Translations under genes and position numbers: made by a program | NCBI GenBank assembly: GCA_026400835.1 | Contig: JAPLOA010000092.1 | Coordinates: 1 to 64,000 of the forward strand | Length of the DNA: 64,000 bases | Direction of reading: 5' to 3' | DNA from: Planctomycetales bacterium | Lineage (GTDB): Bacteria; Planctomycetota; Planctomycetia; Planctomycetales; Planctomycetaceae | Part shown: one piece after another, positions 7,769-17,702 of the stretch | Position numbering within the stretch: position 1 is the stretch's first letter | Layout: each line of letters begins with the position of its first letter | The notes under the pieces: model-generated | What the model saw: the letters and a program-made list of their open reading frames with translations, nothing else | Told to the model about the DNA's origin: nothing | Databases searched by the model: none

Positions 7769-7796
7769 AACCTAGGTCACAATTCCTGCGTGTCAA
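7769..7796 (-). promoter_or_regulatory. Promoter of flp copy 2
   Basis: On the minus strand, TTGACA (7796-7791) and TAGGTT (7774-7769) are 16 bp apart. The downstream half sits inside GTGACCTAGGTT, identical to the copy upstream of flp 1. The -35 overlaps the last codons of the preceding glycosyltransferase gene. The leader also contains the palindrome GTGACGTCAC around 7642-7651, a possible operator. Confidence 0.65.
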
Positions 7797-9412
7797 AACT
7801 TTTTCCGCGGTATTGAATTTCGTCGGCTGATCCGGAACCTCTCTTCAGGCGCGGAGACATTGCTTGAAGTGGCGTCTCCCTCACTGCGAACAGCAATCGG
7901 AAGCCGATACTGAACAATGGTATCGGCGATTTTGCTGACCGAGAAAATGCCCGGATACTTTAGTCCCGGCTGCTTTTGATCTGCATAAGGAACTACGTAG
8001 AACTCCGACCGTTGTTTGAGCGTCTCCAGAGTTTGCATCCTGTACTCGGGATACCATTTCTCGATCCGTCGGCCAGCATCTCGCTGCACAATTCGTAATG
8101 CGGAATCCTGCGACAGATCCGAATCATTGAAGTCTGCAAGCCGATATTCTGCAGCAAGCTCTGGATAGTGATGCTTCAGCGGCATCCACACAATTCGGTC
8201 TTCAAAGATGATAGTCGCGTCATCAGGACAATTGCGAAGCTGCTGCAGCAAACTGACCTGGTAACGTTGTTCATTGTTCCACTGCTGGCCGTAACCAAAT
8301 ACCGCGTAGCTGAATCCTGCAAGGCTCAGCACCATCATGGTGTGCTGTATTTTTCGATGCGCCTGATGCAGTAATGTGGCAAAGACAGGTGCCAGCCCGA
8401 ACACTCCGACAATGGCGTATCTCGCCACCAGCGATGGCTGAAGGACCCAGGCGACGAATACGATGACGAGCGGCATCAATGCCAGACTCGCGCAGGGCAA
8501 AAGCTCCGTTGATTTCTCCGGCAGTGATCGGAATATCTTTTCCGCCATCGTTTTTCGAGCCAGCATCACCCCGGCAACAGCGGCTGCCGAGCAAAGCAGG
8601 ATTTGCCAGGCCGGAAACATATAATTCAGGAATTGCAGGCTGTCTGAAACAGTGGCCGATGAAATCCATGTGGGACGACTGATCGCGGCCTTTTGTCCAT
8701 ACAGAAACGGAAGACAGGCACATACACCGGTGATCCCACTGGCCAGCATGACCAGAGCTTGCGCGTAACCGCGTTCATCAGCATGCTGACGAATCACAAG
8801 CGGCAGAGCGACGAGACCCAGTGACAGGATTCCAAACCAATGACTCGTCGCCGTGAGCAGCGATAGTCCGGCAATCAGCAGCCATTGCAGACGACGCTTT
8901 GCGCTGGATTCCGGATTCCACTGGAGCACGCAACAGAGCCAGACAACACAGGAACACCAAAATCCGTAGAACCGGATCTCCGTAGATTGATGGATAATCA
9001 GCGGATGTGAAGCAGTCAACACCACCGCAGCAAGACTGACTTTCCAGTCAAAGAGACGAGCGAGGATCAGATAAAGTCCCGCCATTGCGGATAGCATCCA
9101 CAACGCCGACAGGATTCTCAGAAACTTTTCACTTTGCGGGCCGGCAACGCTGCTGATCGCGCGAGTCACCAGGAACCATGATGGTGGATTGAAATCGGCT
9201 CCGTCGGCCAGCGCCATCATGGCGTGTGAGGTGCTGTTGTCAGTGACAATCAACCACGAATGGATTTCATCCATCCAGAGTTTGCGAGTCATCAACAGTG
9301 TGCCATTGCTCAACGCGGCCGCTGCAATCAGCAGAAATACTACCAGCCCCATGCCTCGCATTCGAGCTTTGTATTGTTCCGCTTCCTGAAAGGCTGCTTC
9401 AGACTGTGGCAC
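7793..9412 (-). CDS. Multi-pass membrane glycosyltransferase, GT39/ArnT-like
   Basis: The 539 residues contain a first helix at about 22-40, then a loop with WMDEIHSW (Asp48-Glu49), then about ten further helices. An acidic pair in the first extracytoplasmic loop is the catalytic signature of GT-C transferases (PMT, ArnT and PglB relatives), which use polyprenyl-phosphate sugars. About 150 C-terminal residues are soluble. The substrate cannot be told from sequence. The frame is open to 9472, but its first 20 codons overlap a terminator of the upstream gene. GTG at 9412 follows GGAG at 8-bp spacing and is preferred. The next gene upstream is another GT-C-like protein. Confidence 0.75.
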   Translation of the reverse strand: MPQSEAAFQEAEQYKARMRGMGLVVFLLIAAAALSNGTLLMTRKLWMDEIHSWLIVTDNSTSHAMMALADGADFNPPSWFLVTRAISSVAGPQSEKFLRILSALWMLSAMAGLYLILARLFDWKVSLAAVVLTASHPLIIHQSTEIRFYGFWCSCVVWLCCVLQWNPESSAKRRLQWLLIAGLSLLTATSHWFGILSLGLVALPLVIRQHADERGYAQALVMLASGITGVCACLPFLYGQKAAISRPTWISSATVSDSLQFLNYMFPAWQILLCSAAAVAGVMLARKTMAEKIFRSLPEKSTELLPCASLALMPLVIVFVAWVLQPSLVARYAIVGVFGLAPVFATLLHQAHRKIQHTMMVLSLAGFSYAVFGYGQQWNNEQRYQVSLLQQLRNCPDDATIIFEDRIVWMPLKHHYPELAAEYRLADFNDSDLSQDSALRIVQRDAGRRIEKWYPEYRMQTLETLKQRSEFYVVPYADQKQPGLKYPGIFSVSKIADTIVQYRLPIAVRSEGDATSSNVSAPEERFRISRRNSIPRKKF

Positions 9413-9428
9413 GATGAGTTCTCCGATA

Positions 9429-9466
9429 CAAAAAAGGCGCCGGATAAAACCCCGTATCCGCCTGCC
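9429..9466 (-). terminator. Intrinsic terminator after the TPR/GT-C gene
   Basis: On the minus strand, CGGATA pairs with TATCCG across an 8-base loop, with further partial GC pairing outside, and is followed by a T-run of six. It sits about 100 bp past the stop at 9564, just before the chosen GTG start of the next gene. Confidence 0.6.
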
Positions 9467-9563
9467 ATGCATTTTCTATGGCTTCACTCCCCACGGGCGA
9501 CAATGTTGCCTCTGCGATGTTTTTCATCGGCAGGATGTGCCGAAAATCGGGACGTTGCTCTGC

Positions 9564-11006
9564 TCACGCGCCATGTTTCAGGGAGTTGTCGGCGGTAGCC
9601 TGCTTTGTTGTCAGTTCTCTTTCCCAATCCACCGCAAACTGCTGCATTCGTTCAAAGTCCAGTTCATCGGGCCTGCACTCCCTCAAGGCACGAGTCATGA
9701 CATCAAGTGCGTCTGCCAGACGACCCTGATCGTAAAGGGTGACCGCGTATTGAATCCTCAGGAGAGGCATGTCAGGGTATTGGGAAAGTGCGTGTGTCCA
9801 GAGCGACTCCGGGCCGGACCAGACGGTCTGATGCTGCTGAGTCAGAAACATGCAGCTCGTGATGACGACGAATCCCAGCGCCCCTTTCGTGGAATTGCTG
9901 ATCAGGTCCAGCAGATATCGCAAAGGAGAATCAGCAACCTGCAGCAATTGTTCGACAACAGACACCGTCATCGCGAATACGATGATGCTGGGCAGGTAGA
10001 GATATCGATCGTTCATCAAAGTGGTGATGCGAAAGAAATTCAGCATCGGAAACAGCAGCAGAAAAAAGCTGCAGGCTCCCAGTATCCACAGTGGATGCGT
10101 CCGACGAATTTTCCAAAGCCCGAGCCCAACAACGACCCAGCCCGCGATTCCGATCAGCACCTGCGGCCAGATTCCGGATGTCGGTGGATCGTACATTACG
10201 CAGAGATCTGTCGGACAAAACAGCATCGCCATGTACTGCCATAGAATAGTGACATCGACAGCCAGAATGTGCAGCAGTCCCAGACTCATATGTCCACGGA
10301 CGCCACCCAGAACGGAATTCTGAGCACCCGTAGTCAGCATTAACAACAGCAGTGACATAAAGCCCGGGATAACCTGACGCGGCAATGCCTCGGCGATCGA
10401 TTTCCTGCGCACCAATACATCATAAAGCAACATGATCGGAGGCAGCACGACCGCATGCGCTTTCGAGAACAACGCCAGTGCGAGCAGGAAAATGTAACGG
10501 CCTTCGTCTCGTGAAGTTGGCTGGGGCTTCATTCTCGCCAGCATCGCTCCCAGCATCAACATCGAACACAATAATCCCTTCCGCGACGAGATCCACACTA
10601 CACTTTCGATCTGCACGGGATGCACAAGAAACAATGCCGCAGTGATCCAGCCAACAAAGGTGCTCCCCGACAATCGACGAATCAGCAGGAAGACAAGAAC
10701 TCCGTTGATCGCATGCAGCAGAATGTTAGTAATATGGTAGCCGGCCGGGTTCAATCCCCAGAGAGTGTGTTCAACGAGGAATGAAAAAATCGTCAGCGGG
10801 GCATAGTTGCGAGTGACAACTTCTGTGGCGATGCCCTTCAGATTCTGCCAGGACCACCCCTTGATCAGTTCATTGTGTTCGAGATAAGCGGGATCGTCCC
10901 AGTTGACGAAGTCGAAACTGGCCGATGGCCAGAAGACCACCATCCCCAGGACGACCAGAACGCTGCTCTGCCACCATGTGCGATGGCGATTAAGCAGATC
11001 GGACAT
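9564..11006 (-). CDS. Membrane glycosyltransferase-like protein with C-terminal TPR segment
   Basis: This is a 480-residue integral membrane protein with roughly ten helices. The motif NWDDPAYLEHNELI after the first helix is the acidic loop seen in GT-C proteins of the TMTC/O-mannosyltransferase-like group. A short soluble C-terminus (about 420-480, starting SLWTHALSQYPDMPLLRIQYAVTL) reads as a tetratricopeptide-type helix pair. Such proteins are common in planctomycetes and probably glycosylate exported material; the substrate is unknown. The frame extends to 11105, but ATG at 11006 (MSDLLNRHRTWW) gives a normal N-terminus just before helix 1. Upstream is a divergent gap of about 390 bp. Confidence 0.7.
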   Translation of the reverse strand: MSDLLNRHRTWWQSSVLVVLGMVVFWPSASFDFVNWDDPAYLEHNELIKGWSWQNLKGIATEVVTRNYAPLTIFSFLVEHTLWGLNPAGYHITNILLHAINGVLVFLLIRRLSGSTFVGWITAALFLVHPVQIESVVWISSRKGLLCSMLMLGAMLARMKPQPTSRDEGRYIFLLALALFSKAHAVVLPPIMLLYDVLVRRKSIAEALPRQVIPGFMSLLLLMLTTGAQNSVLGGVRGHMSLGLLHILAVDVTILWQYMAMLFCPTDLCVMYDPPTSGIWPQVLIGIAGWVVVGLGLWKIRRTHPLWILGACSFFLLLFPMLNFFRITTLMNDRYLYLPSIIVFAMTVSVVEQLLQVADSPLRYLLDLISNSTKGALGFVVITSCMFLTQQHQTVWSGPESLWTHALSQYPDMPLLRIQYAVTLYDQGRLADALDVMTRALRECRPDELDFERMQQFAVDWERELTTKQATADNSLKHGA

Positions 11007-11394
11007 GGCAGGATACCTCGGGCGACAAGAAGACAAATCAAACCAACGAGAAAAGTGCGGACGCAACTTCACCTGTGTAGCTTCTGCAGGAACTCTGCCA
11101 CACAAACTCGCCGCAGACGTTGCCTTTTTGCAACACGGCAGAGTTTCTCATGCCTTCGGTGCTTATGAGAACGACATAATCGACAGGATCAGTTTATCTG
11201 TACCGTCACAGGCCATGGAAAACCGGATAGACCTCAAAACTCGCAAGGCGGTCTTACCATTGAGTTCTTCTTTTGGTTCCGCTTGCGCTGTTTTTTCCGC
11301 GCGGGTGATTTTTCGGAGCTAGTCTCCATCACCATTGTTTCTGATCAGACCCTCCATGCGCGCGTCCGGCGTGACAGACCAAGGTTTCCCCAGC
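11007..11394. other. Divergent intergenic region
   Basis: It lies between the minus-strand GT-C gene and the plus-strand MFS/spermidine-synthase gene and should hold both promoters. I see no convincing promoter hexamers, no small gene and no tRNA. A T/C-rich stretch (11260-11320) precedes the plus-strand gene. Confidence 0.4.
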
Positions 11395-13467
11395 ATGTTG
11401 CCAGCTCCTGTTTCCGGAAATCGTTCCCTGTTGTTTGCCATTACGGTATTCACCAGTGCTTTTCTGCTATTTCAGGTCCAGCCACTGCTGGCAAAGTTTA
11501 TTTTGCCGTGGTTCGGGGGCACACCGGCTGTCTGGACGATGTGCATGCTGGTCTTTCAGTTGCTGTTGTTCGGTGGCTACGCTTACGCTCATTTGTTGTC
11601 GTCACTGAAAAGCGTTTCTCGTCAAGCCTGTATTCACGCCACTCTGCTGGCCGTCGCTGTGTTTTCACTGCCCATAATTCCTGATGTGGCCTGGAAGCCT
11701 ATGGGAGATGAAACGCCTTCTCTGCGAATCACGCTGCTGCTGCTGGCGACTGTCGGTATGCCCTACTTTCTATTGTCAGCGACCGGTCCCTTGTTGCAGC
11801 AGTGGTTCAGTCGAGCCTGTACCGGCGTTTCTCCCTATCGGCTTTATGCATTGTCCAACATCGGCTCACTGCTGGCTCTGGTGTCCTACCCGTTTTTGTT
11901 TGAACCAATGTTTTCGTCAACAATGCAGGCCGGACTCTGGTCTGCCTTATTTGTTGTCTTCGCATTGTCGTGTCTGCTCTGCGGCTGGACCACTGCGATT
12001 CGAAGCCAGTCGGATTTGCCAACCGACACAGTGACAGATTCGCGTCAGGAAGAGACCGCTCCTTCTTATGCACGCTGGTTTATTCTCGCCATGCTGCCGT
12101 CCGTGATGCTGCTCGCGACGACAAACGAGGTTTGCATGGACATTGCAGTGGTCCCATTCCTGTGGATCATTCCTTTGACTTTGTACCTGCTGAGTTTCAT
12201 TCTGACATTTGAATCGGATCGATTTTATAACCGCAGGATCATGACTCTGATCACTACAGCCAGTCTGGTCGCCACAATCCTGATGATGGCTGTCGGAACC
12301 TCGTTTGGTGTCGTTCTGCAGATCATCGCCTTCTTCGTGAATCTGTTTTTGATCTGCATGCTGTGTCACGGTGAACTGGTTCAGTTGAAGCCAAATCCGC
12401 GCCGCCTGACTTCGTTCTATCTGACGATCTCGGCCGGTGGTGCTGCGGGTGGATTATTTGTTGGCCTGCTGGCTCCCATGATCTTTAACAGCTACTGCGA
12501 ATTACCTTTGGGGATCTTCTCCTGCCTGCTGATTTGTGCCGGAACATGGCTTCGGAGTGACCCGCAGTTTCAGAAACTTGTGCCGCCCGCAACAACTCTG
12601 AAGTTCGGTGCCGGACTCATCCTGGCAATGACGCTGTATATGGCTCTTTTTACCCGGCCGTCTTCATCGACCAGAGTGATTGAACGAAATTTTTACGGTG
12701 TTCTGCGAGTTGACGATGTCGTCGAAGCTGCAACGCAACGACTTTCTCGCGACATGGTTCACGGGCGAGTTGTTCATGGTCGTCAGTTTCTTGACGAAGC
12801 CGGACGACGCCAGCCCGCTACCTATTACTCACTCAGCTCCGGTGCGGGTCGTGTCCTCGCACAGCCGAAGCTTCATGAGAATTCAGCAGAAGGTCGTCGA
12901 ATTGGTGTCGTTGGTCTGGGAGCTGGGACACTGGCCGTCTACGGTCGCCCCGGCGATCAAATGCGGTTCTATGAGATCAATCCCGACGTGATCGATCTCG
13001 CCTGGGAACACTTTACGTTTCTGGAAGACTGCGAAGCGGAAGTCAAAGTTTTGCCCGGCGACGCACGACTCGTGCTGGAGCAGGAACCCAATCAGCAGTT
13101 CGATGTGTTGGTCCTGGATGCATTCTCCGGTGATGCGATTCCGGTCCATTTACTGACAACCGAAGCCATGCAGATCTATTCTCGCCATCTGAGTCAGGAC
13201 GGAGTTCTCGCGGTCCATATTTCGAATTCGTACTTCGACCTCGAGCCAGTCGTCAGAGCACTGGGAAATGAATTCGGCCTTAGTGCCCGTGTTCAGGCCT
13301 GCGAACGAGGTGTCGATGGTGGTGTTGCTCTGGAATCAGTCTGGATGCTCCTCTGCCGCGAACCTGCCGTGCTGACCAAAGCATTGGGCCCGGCTGGCAC
13401 TACGGTCAATTCCCGGACTGTGCTGTGGACTGACGACCGGAATAACCTGCTGAACGTGCTGCGATAA
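11395..13467 (+). CDS. Membrane protein fused to a spermidine-synthase-like domain
   Basis: The first 430 or so of 690 residues form about ten to twelve hydrophobic segments resembling an MFS-like membrane domain (FQVQPLLAKFILPWFGGTPAVW is a family hallmark). The C-terminal 250 residues are a Rossmann methyltransferase fold of the spermidine synthase class. They show IGVVGLGAGTLAVYG (SAM-type glycine motif), YEINPDVIDLA, and VLDAFSGDAIPVHLLT at the position of the polyamine synthase active-site loop. Fused proteins of this kind are common in planctomycetes and proteobacteria, but their reaction is not established. ATG at 11395 is chosen because AAGG precedes it; ATG at 11356 is possible. It ends 7 bp from a convergent gene. 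Confidence 0.8.
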   Translation: MLPAPVSGNRSLLFAITVFTSAFLLFQVQPLLAKFILPWFGGTPAVWTMCMLVFQLLLFGGYAYAHLLSSLKSVSRQACIHATLLAVAVFSLPIIPDVAWKPMGDETPSLRITLLLLATVGMPYFLLSATGPLLQQWFSRACTGVSPYRLYALSNIGSLLALVSYPFLFEPMFSSTMQAGLWSALFVVFALSCLLCGWTTAIRSQSDLPTDTVTDSRQEETAPSYARWFILAMLPSVMLLATTNEVCMDIAVVPFLWIIPLTLYLLSFILTFESDRFYNRRIMTLITTASLVATILMMAVGTSFGVVLQIIAFFVNLFLICMLCHGELVQLKPNPRRLTSFYLTISAGGAAGGLFVGLLAPMIFNSYCELPLGIFSCLLICAGTWLRSDPQFQKLVPPATTLKFGAGLILAMTLYMALFTRPSSSTRVIERNFYGVLRVDDVVEAATQRLSRDMVHGRVVHGRQFLDEAGRRQPATYYSLSSGAGRVLAQPKLHENSAEGRRIGVVGLGAGTLAVYGRPGDQMRFYEINPDVIDLAWEHFTFLEDCEAEVKVLPGDARLVLEQEPNQQFDVLVLDAFSGDAIPVHLLTTEAMQIYSRHLSQDGVLAVHISNSYFDLEPVVRALGNEFGLSARVQACERGVDGGVALESVWMLLCREPAVLTKALGPAGTTVNSRTVLWTDDRNNLLNVLR

Positions 13468-13474
13468 GTTTCTT

Positions 13475-14503
13475 TTATTTTTTGCCCAGCAGACGATCGA
13501 GCGAATCAGAGGTCTGATGGATCAGAGCTTCCGGATGATGCATGTACGGATGGAAATACTCGAATGTCAGATATCCTTCGTAACCAACGTGGCTGAACGC
13601 CTGCATGACGGCCGGCCAGTTTGTGGTGCCGTCCAATAAGGGGCGAAATGCTTCGAGCGAATGATCAGTACTCTTCTTCGAGTACTCTTTCAGGTGCACA
13701 TTCCGTATGCGCTGACCCAGCATGGGAATCCAGTGCTCGGGAAACTGATACTCCATGATATTGCCCGTATCGAAGTGCACGTTCACGTGCTTGCTCTTGA
13801 AATGATCCACGAATGCGATCATCTCAAACGGTGACAGCAGATAGCCATTGAAGAAAATGTTCTCGATGTTCATCGAGATATCCAGTTTCTCGGCCAGCGG
13901 CAGCAGCTTCTTGATCGCTTCTTTCGCTCGTTTGTCACAGACATCGTTCGGTGTCGGATCATGGTCGGCTCTCCACGGCATATGCACAGCCCCGGGAACG
14001 ACCAGCAGATTCTTCGTGCCAAGATCATGAGCCGCCTGAGTCATCAAAGCGGCCAGCTCCATGCCTCGAGCTCTCTCTGCCGGATCATTACTGGTCAGCG
14101 GGTAAGGCCAGAAGAGGAATGAGCAAAGCCCGCTGATCGCAATGCCGATCTCTTCCGCCATTTTGCGAATCTCAGTGAACTCTTTCGTCCCGGACTTCGG
14201 TGACAGATCACTGTCCAGATCATAATTGAGCTCAATGCCATCGAACCCCGCGTCCTTTGCGAGCTGCAAACATTGTCGCAGAGTCATCTTGCCGGGATAC
14301 GGAAATGCCCAAAGATTAATCGACTTTTTCATGGTGAAACGTGGTGGCATCGCGGTCGCATCGACCTGCTGGCCAACAACCGTCGATGCTGACGCTGATC
14401 CCACAGCGCCGGTTAACATCGTTGCTCCGAATCCGGCATAAGCCAGCAACTGTCTTCGATCGAGCGATGTATCCTGCGTACCACGACTATTCGATGACGT
14501 CAT
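13475..14503 (-). CDS. Exported sugar phosphate isomerase/epimerase-like TIM barrel
   Basis: A 342-residue protein of the AP endonuclease family 2 / xylose isomerase-like superfamily. The N-terminus has a twin-arginine signal (DRRQLLAYAGFGATM, then a hydrophobic stretch ending SASA), so export by Tat is likely. The barrel shows typical strand motifs: GFDGIELNYD, LLVVPGAVHM, MNIENIFFNG, HVNVHFDTGNI, IRNVHLKEY and GYLTFEY, with His, Glu and Asp residues fit to bind a divalent metal. The exact sugar is unknown. ATG at 14503 is preferred over the start at 14566. A similar protein is encoded at 46228-47169. Confidence 0.82.
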   Translation of the reverse strand: MTSSNSRGTQDTSLDRRQLLAYAGFGATMLTGAVGSASASTVVGQQVDATAMPPRFTMKKSINLWAFPYPGKMTLRQCLQLAKDAGFDGIELNYDLDSDLSPKSGTKEFTEIRKMAEEIGIAISGLCSFLFWPYPLTSNDPAERARGMELAALMTQAAHDLGTKNLLVVPGAVHMPWRADHDPTPNDVCDKRAKEAIKKLLPLAEKLDISMNIENIFFNGYLLSPFEMIAFVDHFKSKHVNVHFDTGNIMEYQFPEHWIPMLGQRIRNVHLKEYSKKSTDHSLEAFRPLLDGTTNWPAVMQAFSHVGYEGYLTFEYFHPYMHHPEALIHQTSDSLDRLLGKK

Positions 14504-14906
14504 GTGATCAATCCTGATCCGTTTGAGTTGGAGATCCTCTGGAAAAGAGTCTCGCCGGTTCATCATGCCAAATGTGTACTCTAGGTATTTGATCAGGGAG
14601 ATTCACGCAATCAACGAATGGCCACACTATTTTTGGGTTGGACCGCGTTATTCAGTGATTTGACTCCCAACTCCAGTTTCTCGCGCGAACTCGGATTCGA
14701 CGCCAATTCGAACCCAGTCAGATGGGCACGAGATCGCCCCCTGTGACCGGATCGAAACTATCCACGGCATTTCGATTCCCCGGGGAAAAATGGTTCGGTA
14801 TCCTGTAGCAACCGTATTCTGGCTGATTTTGCTTTTCCCGACGCGAAACCACCGGAATGGCAGTCCCTGACCCTGCGCCGTTTTTTTCGTCCCGCCGAGT
14901 GAATCC
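14504..14906. other. Divergent intergenic region
   Basis: About 400 bp between the TIM-barrel gene (minus) and the DUF1549 gene (plus). No gene, strong promoter match or repeat is evident. Confidence 0.35.
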
Positions 14907-17399
14907 ATGAAACGTTTTTCTGCGATCGCCGTCTGCTGTGTTCTGACAAGTAGTTTTGCTCAGCCACTATTGCTGGCCGAGGACTTCGTGCGGCTTCTGC
15001 CGGCGGAAGTGACACTCAATGGCATTGAAGCCGCACATAGTGTGATCGCCGAACGGTTTGCTGGCGATGAAGCGGTTGGACCGGTCGATGGAGCCATCAA
15101 GCTCGTCAGTGACAACCCGGGAGTTGTCAGAATTGACGGTCTGAAGCTGATTCCGGTCAGTGATGGTACCGCTGTTGTTCGGCTGGAAGGAGCAGCTGGC
15201 GACTCGACGACGCAGAAAGTTACAGTCACCGGAATGACTCAGCCGTTCTCATGGTCGTTTCGAAATCATGTCGAACCTGTATTGGCTCGCCAGGGTTGTA
15301 ACTCCGGCGCCTGCCACGGCGCACTTGCTGGCAAGGGTGGTTTTCGGCTTTCCTTGCGAGGATACGATCCGGATCGTGACTATTTCACAATCGTCGAACA
15401 ACAGCTTGGTCGTCGAGTCGAGTTGGCCGAACCCGCTACCAGTCTGTTGCTGACGAAACCCACCATGGCGATTCCTCACAAAGGCGGCTTAAAGCTTCAG
15501 CCTGAGTCGTGGCATTATCGAGTCGTCGCGGAATGGATCGCTGCAGGAGCCCCGGCTCCCTCAGAGAGTGATGCTCGCATTGAAAAGCTTGAGATTCTTC
15601 CGGAGCGTACGACTCTCAAAGCAGGGCTCGTTCAGCCCCTGCTGGTTCGTGCCTGGTATACAGACGGTCGAGTCGAAGACGTGACTCAGTTGGCCAAGTT
15701 TACGTCTTCCAATGAAGCCGTTTCTTCCGTCGATGAAAATGGCAACATTACTGTGATCGGCCCTGGCGAAGGCGCAATTACAGCGTGGTTCTCCAGCAAG
15801 ATCGTGATTGCTCGCGTCACCGTGCCGTTCGAACAGACCATCGAACCATCAGAGTTTACAGCGGCAGGTCGTCGAAATTTTATTGATGAACTGGTTCTGC
15901 AACAGTTGCAACGACTGAATCTCAAGCCATCGCCTCGTTCATCTGATGAAGTGTTTGTGCGGCGAGTTTACGTGGACACAATCGGGACTCTGCCGACGGC
16001 CGATGAAGTTCGGAGTTTTCTCGCCGACGCAACTCCGGATAAACGTGATAAGCTGATTGAATCTTTGCTGGAACGGCCTGAATACGTGGATTATTGGACC
16101 TATCGCTGGTCTGATCTTCTGCTGCTGAACGGTACAGAACTGCGTCCCGACGCCATCAAGGCGTATTACAAGTGGGTCCATGACAGAGTCCAATCCAACA
16201 CACCGTGGGATCAGTTGGTGCGTGAACTGATTACTTCAAAGGGTTCGAGTTTCGAAAACGGAGCGACGAACTTTTACGCTCTGCATCAGGCTCCCGAAGA
16301 CATGGCTGAAAATGTGAGCCAGGCGTTTCTGGGGCTTTCCATTGGTTGTGCAAAGTGCCACAACCATCCTCTGGAAAAATGGACCAACGATCAATACTAC
16401 TCGTTCGCAAACCTGTTTTCTCGCGTCCGCGCGAAGGGCTGGGGCGGTGATCCTCGCAATGGTGATGGATTGAGAACTCTGGTTACGGCGACGTCGGGTG
16501 ACCTGGTTCAGCCTCGCACCGGTAAGCCACAACCTCCGACGCCGCTCGATAGTGAATCGATTCCGCTGGACAGTCAGATCGATCGGCGAGAAGTCGCGGC
16601 GGAGTGGCTGACATCTCCGGATAACCAGATGTTTTCGCGATCAGTCACGAATCGAGTCTGGAAGAACTTTTTTGGAGTGGGGCTTGTTGAGCAGGTCGAC
16701 GATATGAGAGCCTCAAACCCTGCCAGCAACGAAGAGTTGCTGGCCACTGCCGCGAAGTATCTTGTCGCTGAGAAGTACAATCTGAAATCATTGGTCCGCA
16801 CAATTCTGCAGTCGGAGGCCTATCAGCGCAGTAGTCAGACTTTGCCGGAGAATGCTGGCGACTCTCGCCACTATTCACGCTACTTTCCACGCCGCCTTCT
16901 GGCTGAGGTTCTTCTTGATGGGGTCTCGCAGGTTACTGATGTGCCAACAGAGTTCAACAAGATTGTTTACCCCGGTGCTGATGTTAAGCCGACCGATGCT
17001 TATGCCAGGGGGACTCGAGCGATCCAACTGCATGACTCGGCTGTTGAGTCGTACTTCCTGCAGACGTTTGGTCGCAACCAGCGACGGATCACTTGTGAAT
17101 GTGAACGTTCTGACGAACCCAGCATGGTTCAGGTGCTGCACATTTCCAATGGCAGGACTGTGAACGAGAAACTGGCCGTTCCCGAGAACCGGCTGGCTCG
17201 CTGGCTGACTGAGAAAAAATCGGACAAGGAATTGATCGAAGAAGTCTTCCTGACTTCTCTGGCCAGACTGCCGCGACAGCACGAATTGGATGAGATCTCA
17301 GCGGTGCTTGCGGCCGCCAGTGCGGAAGAACGTCGAATCGTGCTGGAAGACGTGGTCTGGGGAATCGTGAGCAGCCGAGAATTCCTCTTCAATCACTGA
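14907..17399 (+). CDS. Large DUF1549/DUF1553 protein with Ig-like and cytochrome-like segments
   Basis: This is an 830-residue exported planctomycete protein. A signal peptide (about 1-25) is followed by a beta-rich Ig-like stretch, then a segment with Cys131, Cys136 and His137, a CX4CH variant of a haem motif, and GKGGFRLSLRGYDPDRDY. A second bacterial Ig-like (BIG2) domain follows (about 230-310), then DUF1549 (about 325-530) with a true CxxCH (Cys481, Cys484, His485, in CAKCHNHPLEKWT), and DUF1553 (about 560-800). Covalent haem at the CxxCH is plausible; at the CX4CH it is uncertain. The function of this family is unknown. It has no adjacent DUF1501 partner, unlike the pair at 55307-58987. 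Confidence 0.9.
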   Translation: MKRFSAIAVCCVLTSSFAQPLLLAEDFVRLLPAEVTLNGIEAAHSVIAERFAGDEAVGPVDGAIKLVSDNPGVVRIDGLKLIPVSDGTAVVRLEGAAGDSTTQKVTVTGMTQPFSWSFRNHVEPVLARQGCNSGACHGALAGKGGFRLSLRGYDPDRDYFTIVEQQLGRRVELAEPATSLLLTKPTMAIPHKGGLKLQPESWHYRVVAEWIAAGAPAPSESDARIEKLEILPERTTLKAGLVQPLLVRAWYTDGRVEDVTQLAKFTSSNEAVSSVDENGNITVIGPGEGAITAWFSSKIVIARVTVPFEQTIEPSEFTAAGRRNFIDELVLQQLQRLNLKPSPRSSDEVFVRRVYVDTIGTLPTADEVRSFLADATPDKRDKLIESLLERPEYVDYWTYRWSDLLLLNGTELRPDAIKAYYKWVHDRVQSNTPWDQLVRELITSKGSSFENGATNFYALHQAPEDMAENVSQAFLGLSIGCAKCHNHPLEKWTNDQYYSFANLFSRVRAKGWGGDPRNGDGLRTLVTATSGDLVQPRTGKPQPPTPLDSESIPLDSQIDRREVAAEWLTSPDNQMFSRSVTNRVWKNFFGVGLVEQVDDMRASNPASNEELLATAAKYLVAEKYNLKSLVRTILQSEAYQRSSQTLPENAGDSRHYSRYFPRRLLAEVLLDGVSQVTDVPTEFNKIVYPGADVKPTDAYARGTRAIQLHDSAVESYFLQTFGRNQRRITCECERSDEPSMVQVLHISNGRTVNEKLAVPENRLARWLTEKKSDKELIEEVFLTSLARLPRQHELDEISAVLAAASAEERRIVLEDVVWGIVSSREFLFNH

Positions 17400-17702
17400 T
17401 GGAAATTCGTGCACTGATGCACAAGGGTACGACAGGGAGTCGCTTGCTTCGGCAGGAAGTTAAGAAATATGAATCCCGTGTTTTCCTTGTGCGGATGGAA
17501 ATAGTTGGGCAGACTGCGGCTGAGAGTCCCCTGGAACCTTCCAAACTGACGTTTCGGAGCATGAAACGGCCTGCGTTTTGCGGTATGGTTTACGCCCTGC
17601 GGGTCAATCGCTCCGATCCACCCGTCCGGGCAGCGACGGCTGTTTGAAAAAACACGCCCCGGAATTCATCGAGACGTATTAACCCACGAGCCTCTACTAC
17701 AA
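17400..17702. other. Intergenic region upstream of glutamine synthetase
   Basis: An 82-codon frame starts inside the preceding stop (TGATG) but has no recognisable features, so I do not call it. This region should carry the glnA promoter. TATGGT around 17583 with a weak upstream hexamer is the best candidate, but it is not convincing. I see no recognisable riboswitch. Confidence 0.35.

Noticed and set aside
17399-17647. 82-codon frame starting within the preceding stop codon
   Set aside because: The TGATG overlap is suggestive, but the product has no recognisable features and the region is expected to be the glnA promoter.
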